Source of the DNA: Mycolicibacterium sp. GF69 | GTDB lineage: Bacteria > Actinomycetota > Actinomycetes > Mycobacteriales > Mycobacteriaceae | Length of the DNA: 64,000 nucleotides | NCBI RefSeq assembly: GCF_003284965.1 | Contig: NZ_QMEW01000004.1 | Coordinates: 1 to 64,000, forward strand | Direction of reading: 5' to 3' | In this document: positions 61,726 through 64,000 of the stretch, one piece after another | Layout: the number at the start of each line of letters is the position of its first letter | How positions within the stretch are numbered: the first letter of the stretch is position 1 | Translations under genes and position numbers: made by a program | The notes under the pieces: generated by a model | What the model was told of the DNA's origin: nothing | The model's input: the letters and a program-made list of their open reading frames with translations, nothing else | Database searches by the model: none

Positions 61726-64000
61726 ACATTCCTGACCTCGCCGACACGGTTCGGCTCGACTGCGATGTGCTCGTCATCGGCGGCGGGACGGCGGGCACGA
61801 TGGCCGCGCTCACCGCCGCCGAGAACGGCGCCCAGGTCCTCCTGCTCGAGAAGGCACACGTACGGCATTCCGGCGCGTTGGCGATGGGGATGGACGGGGT
61901 GAACAACGCCGTGATCCCGGGCAAGGCGAAACCCGAGGACTATGTCGCCGAGATAACCCGCGCCAACGACGGAATCGTCAACCAGCGCACCGTTTATCAG
62001 ACCGCGACCCGCGGGTTCGCGATGGTGCAGCGCCTGGAGCGCTACGGCGTGAAGTTCGAGAAGGACGAGCACGGCGAGTACGCCGTGCGCAGGGTGCACC
62101 GTTCCGGCTCCTACGTGTTGCCGATGCCGGAGGGAAAGGACGTCAAGAAGGCGCTGTACCGGGTGCTGCGACAGCGTTCGATGCGCGAGAAGATCCGCAT
62201 CGAGAACCGGTTGATGCCGGTGCGGGTGCTCACCGACGACGACCTGGGCAAGCACAGGGGGCACCGCCCGCCCGCAGGGCAGGGGGGCGACGGGATGGGG
62301 CAGCGTCGCGCGGTCGGTGCTGCCGCGTTCAACTCGCGCACCGGCGAATTCGTCGCGGTCGCGGCCAAGGCGGTGATTCTGGCGACGGGAGCCTGTGGGC
62401 GGCTCGGCCTACCGGCGTCGGGCTACCTTTACGGGACGTATGAGAACCCGACCAACGCGGGCGACGGCTACTCGATGGCCTACCACGCCGGAGCCGAACT
62501 CTCCGGGATCGAGTGCTTCCAGGTCAACCCGTTGATCAAGGACTACAACGGGCCCGCGTGCGCATACGTGGCCAACCCGTTCGGCGGCTATCAGGTCAAC
62601 GCGCTCGGCGAACGGTTCGTCGACTCCGACTACTGGTCCGGCCAGATGATGGCCGAGGTCAAGCGGGAGATCGACTCGGCTCGCGGTCCGATCTACCTGA
62701 AGGTCTCACACCTGCCCGACGAGACGCTGCGCGCGCTCGAGGACATCCTGCACACCACCGAACGGCCGACGCGGGGCACCTTCCACGCCAACCGCGGACA
62801 CGACTACCGCACCCACGACATCGAGATGCACATCTCCGAAATCGGTCTGTGCAGTGGACATTCGGCGTCCGGGGTGTGGGTGGACGAACACGCCCGCACC
62901 ACGGTTCGGGGTCTGTACGCGGCGGGCGACCTGGCATGTGTTCCGCACAACTACATGATCGGAGCGTTCGTCTACGGCGACCTCGCAGGCGAACACGCGG
63001 CCTCGACGCTGGACCAGGTAGCCGCGCCGGACTCGTTGCCGCGCGATCAGCTTCGCGAGGCACACGAGCTGGTCTACCGTCCGCTCCGCAAACCCGATGG
63101 CCCACCCCAGCCGCAGGTGGAGTACAAACTGCGCAGGTTCGTCAACGACTATGTGGCACCGCCGAAAACGGCGACCAAGCTGTCGATCGCGATCGAGACC
63201 TTCGAGCGGATGCGCACCGAAATCGCGGACATGGGTGCCACGACGCCGCACGAGCTGATGCGCGCGGTCGAGGTGTCGTTCATCCGCGATTGCGCCGAGA
63301 TGGCGGCGCGCTCGTCGCTGACGCGCACCGAATCGCGATGGGGCCTCTATCACGACCGCGCCGACCTACCGGAACGCGACGACGAGGGCTGGCGCTACCA
63401 CCTGAACCTGCGTAAGGGCCCCGACGGGTCGATGACCTTCCTGAAACGGCCCGTCGCACCGTATTTCGTCGCGGTGCCCGACCTGGAGCATCTGCCCTCC
63501 GACGATCCGGTGACCCATGTGCACCAGCCGCCGATCACCACGGGCCGGGCGCCGGCGAACGGTGCGTCTCGGCTCCGCCCCACCGCAGCGGCGCAGCCAC
63601 CGTCCCCGCGCATCGCCGCGGTGCTCGCCCTGGAGTTACCGTCGGTGCCCGACCTGGCGGAGTTCCTCAGTGATGCGGATGCCGGGGTGCGTCGCACCGC
63701 GGTCGACACCTTGGTCGAGCATCTGCCCGACGGATACGAGGTTCCGCTGCTCGCCGCGTTGGCCGACGTCGACGCGGGAGTGCGGCGCGCAGGGGCCGCC
63801 GGAACGCGTGAGCTGGTGGAGGTACTTCCGGGTCCAGAACGCATTGCCGCGCACCGCAATTCGGTGGACCCGACTGTGCGCGCGGTGGCGGTCTACGTGC
63901 TGGCCGTCCGGCGTGTGGGCAGCGATGAGGTGTACCGGCGGGCGCTCGACGACACCGATCACCGCGTGCGCATCGAAGGGGTTCGTGCGCTGGTGTCGGT
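61722..64000 (+). CDS. Fumarate/APS-reductase-like FAD flavoprotein fused to HEAT repeats (cut by window edge)
   Basis: At least 759 residues from ATG 61722; no stop before the edge. Residues 16-45 form the FAD Rossmann motif (VLVIGGGTAGTMAALTAAEN). The body has fumarate-reductase/APS-reductase-alpha features: AVILATGACGRLGLPASGYL, NPTNAGDGYSMAYHAGAELS, VNALGERFVD and AAGDLACVPHNYMIGAFVYG then DLAGEHAA. After about residue 560 comes a Pro-rich linker and, from about 635, HEAT-like helix pairs: LSDADAGVRRTAVDTLVEHL, LADVDAGVRRAGAAGTRELV, VDPTVRAVAVYVLAVRR and LDDTDHRVRIEGVRALV. It probably reduces or oxidises the imported compound with electrons from the operon's ferredoxin. Substrate unknown. 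Confidence 0.88.
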   Translation, partial: MNIPDLADTVRLDCDVLVIGGGTAGTMAALTAAENGAQVLLLEKAHVRHSGALAMGMDGVNNAVIPGKAKPEDYVAEITRANDGIVNQRTVYQTATRGFAMVQRLERYGVKFEKDEHGEYAVRRVHRSGSYVLPMPEGKDVKKALYRVLRQRSMREKIRIENRLMPVRVLTDDDLGKHRGHRPPAGQGGDGMGQRRAVGAAAFNSRTGEFVAVAAKAVILATGACGRLGLPASGYLYGTYENPTNAGDGYSMAYHAGAELSGIECFQVNPLIKDYNGPACAYVANPFGGYQVNALGERFVDSDYWSGQMMAEVKREIDSARGPIYLKVSHLPDETLRALEDILHTTERPTRGTFHANRGHDYRTHDIEMHISEIGLCSGHSASGVWVDEHARTTVRGLYAAGDLACVPHNYMIGAFVYGDLAGEHAASTLDQVAAPDSLPRDQLREAHELVYRPLRKPDGPPQPQVEYKLRRFVNDYVAPPKTATKLSIAIETFERMRTEIADMGATTPHELMRAVEVSFIRDCAEMAARSSLTRTESRWGLYHDRADLPERDDEGWRYHLNLRKGPDGSMTFLKRPVAPYFVAVPDLEHLPSDDPVTHVHQPPITTGRAPANGASRLRPTAAAQPPSPRIAAVLALELPSVPDLAEFLSDADAGVRRTAVDTLVEHLPDGYEVPLLAALADVDAGVRRAGAAGTRELVEVLPGPERIAAHRNSVDPTVRAVAVYVLAVRRVGSDEVYRRALDDTDHRVRIEGVRALVS

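Overview
The window is a 64-kb piece of a chromosome from a high-GC actinobacterium, almost certainly a fast-growing Mycobacterium (Mycolicibacterium type). The gene order yajC-secD-secF-dppA-like-apt-rel-ppiB-glyoxalase II-hisS, then aspS, rarA, alaS-ruvX-mltG-aroE-prepilin peptidase, aroC-aroK-aroB-aroQ, pepQ-efp-nusB follows, in inverted orientation, the M. tuberculosis order from about Rv2588c to Rv2533c (from memory, not searched). GTG starts, 4- and 8-base gene overlaps, a perfect mycobacterial SOS box and many leaderless-type promoters (TANNNT 6-8 bases before the start codon) fit this assignment.

Layout: 1-8.4 kb holds the Sec auxiliary complex, a peptide-type binding lipoprotein, adenine salvage and the (p)ppGpp enzyme. 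8.4-17.1 kb holds a small lipoprotein, two membrane-anchored cyclophilins, a glyoxalase-like hydrolase, hisS, an MmpS-like secreted protein, an RNA-polymerase-associated HelD-type ATPase and a radical-SAM protein; the last two diverge from a perfect LexA box. 17.1-29.0 kb is accessory metabolism: a two-subunit acyl-CoA dehydrogenase, an amidohydrolase, a TetR regulator, a thioesterase-like protein, a mycofactocin-type dehydrogenase, a metallo-beta-lactamase-fold hydrolase, two zinc peptidases and a carboxylesterase. Two matching palindromes tie the TetR gene to the amidohydrolase and thioesterase genes. 29-43.7 kb mixes conserved genes (ketopantoate-reductase-like, aspS, rarA, a circularly permuted ATP-grasp/alpha-E/transglutaminase/metallopeptidase operon) with short-chain dehydrogenases and hypotheticals.

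43.7-57.5 kb is a run of housekeeping genes: alaS, ruvX, mltG, aroE, the aro cluster, pepQ, efp and nusB, interrupted by a small NTF2-like/DUF3237/TetR cassette whose first gene starts inside a perfect palindrome.

57.7 kb to the right edge is the most interesting segment: a tightly overlapping operon with a GntR/UTRA regulator, a two-cluster ferredoxin, an SsuA/NMT1-like binding lipoprotein with an extra NosL-like C-terminal domain, an ABC permease, an ABC ATPase, and a fumarate/APS-reductase-like flavoprotein fused to HEAT repeats that runs off the window. It reads as an uptake-plus-redox pathway for an unknown, possibly organosulfur, substrate, controlled by a local regulator and perhaps by two near-identical 22-base repeats upstream. 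No rRNA, tRNA, CRISPR array, insertion sequence or prophage was seen.
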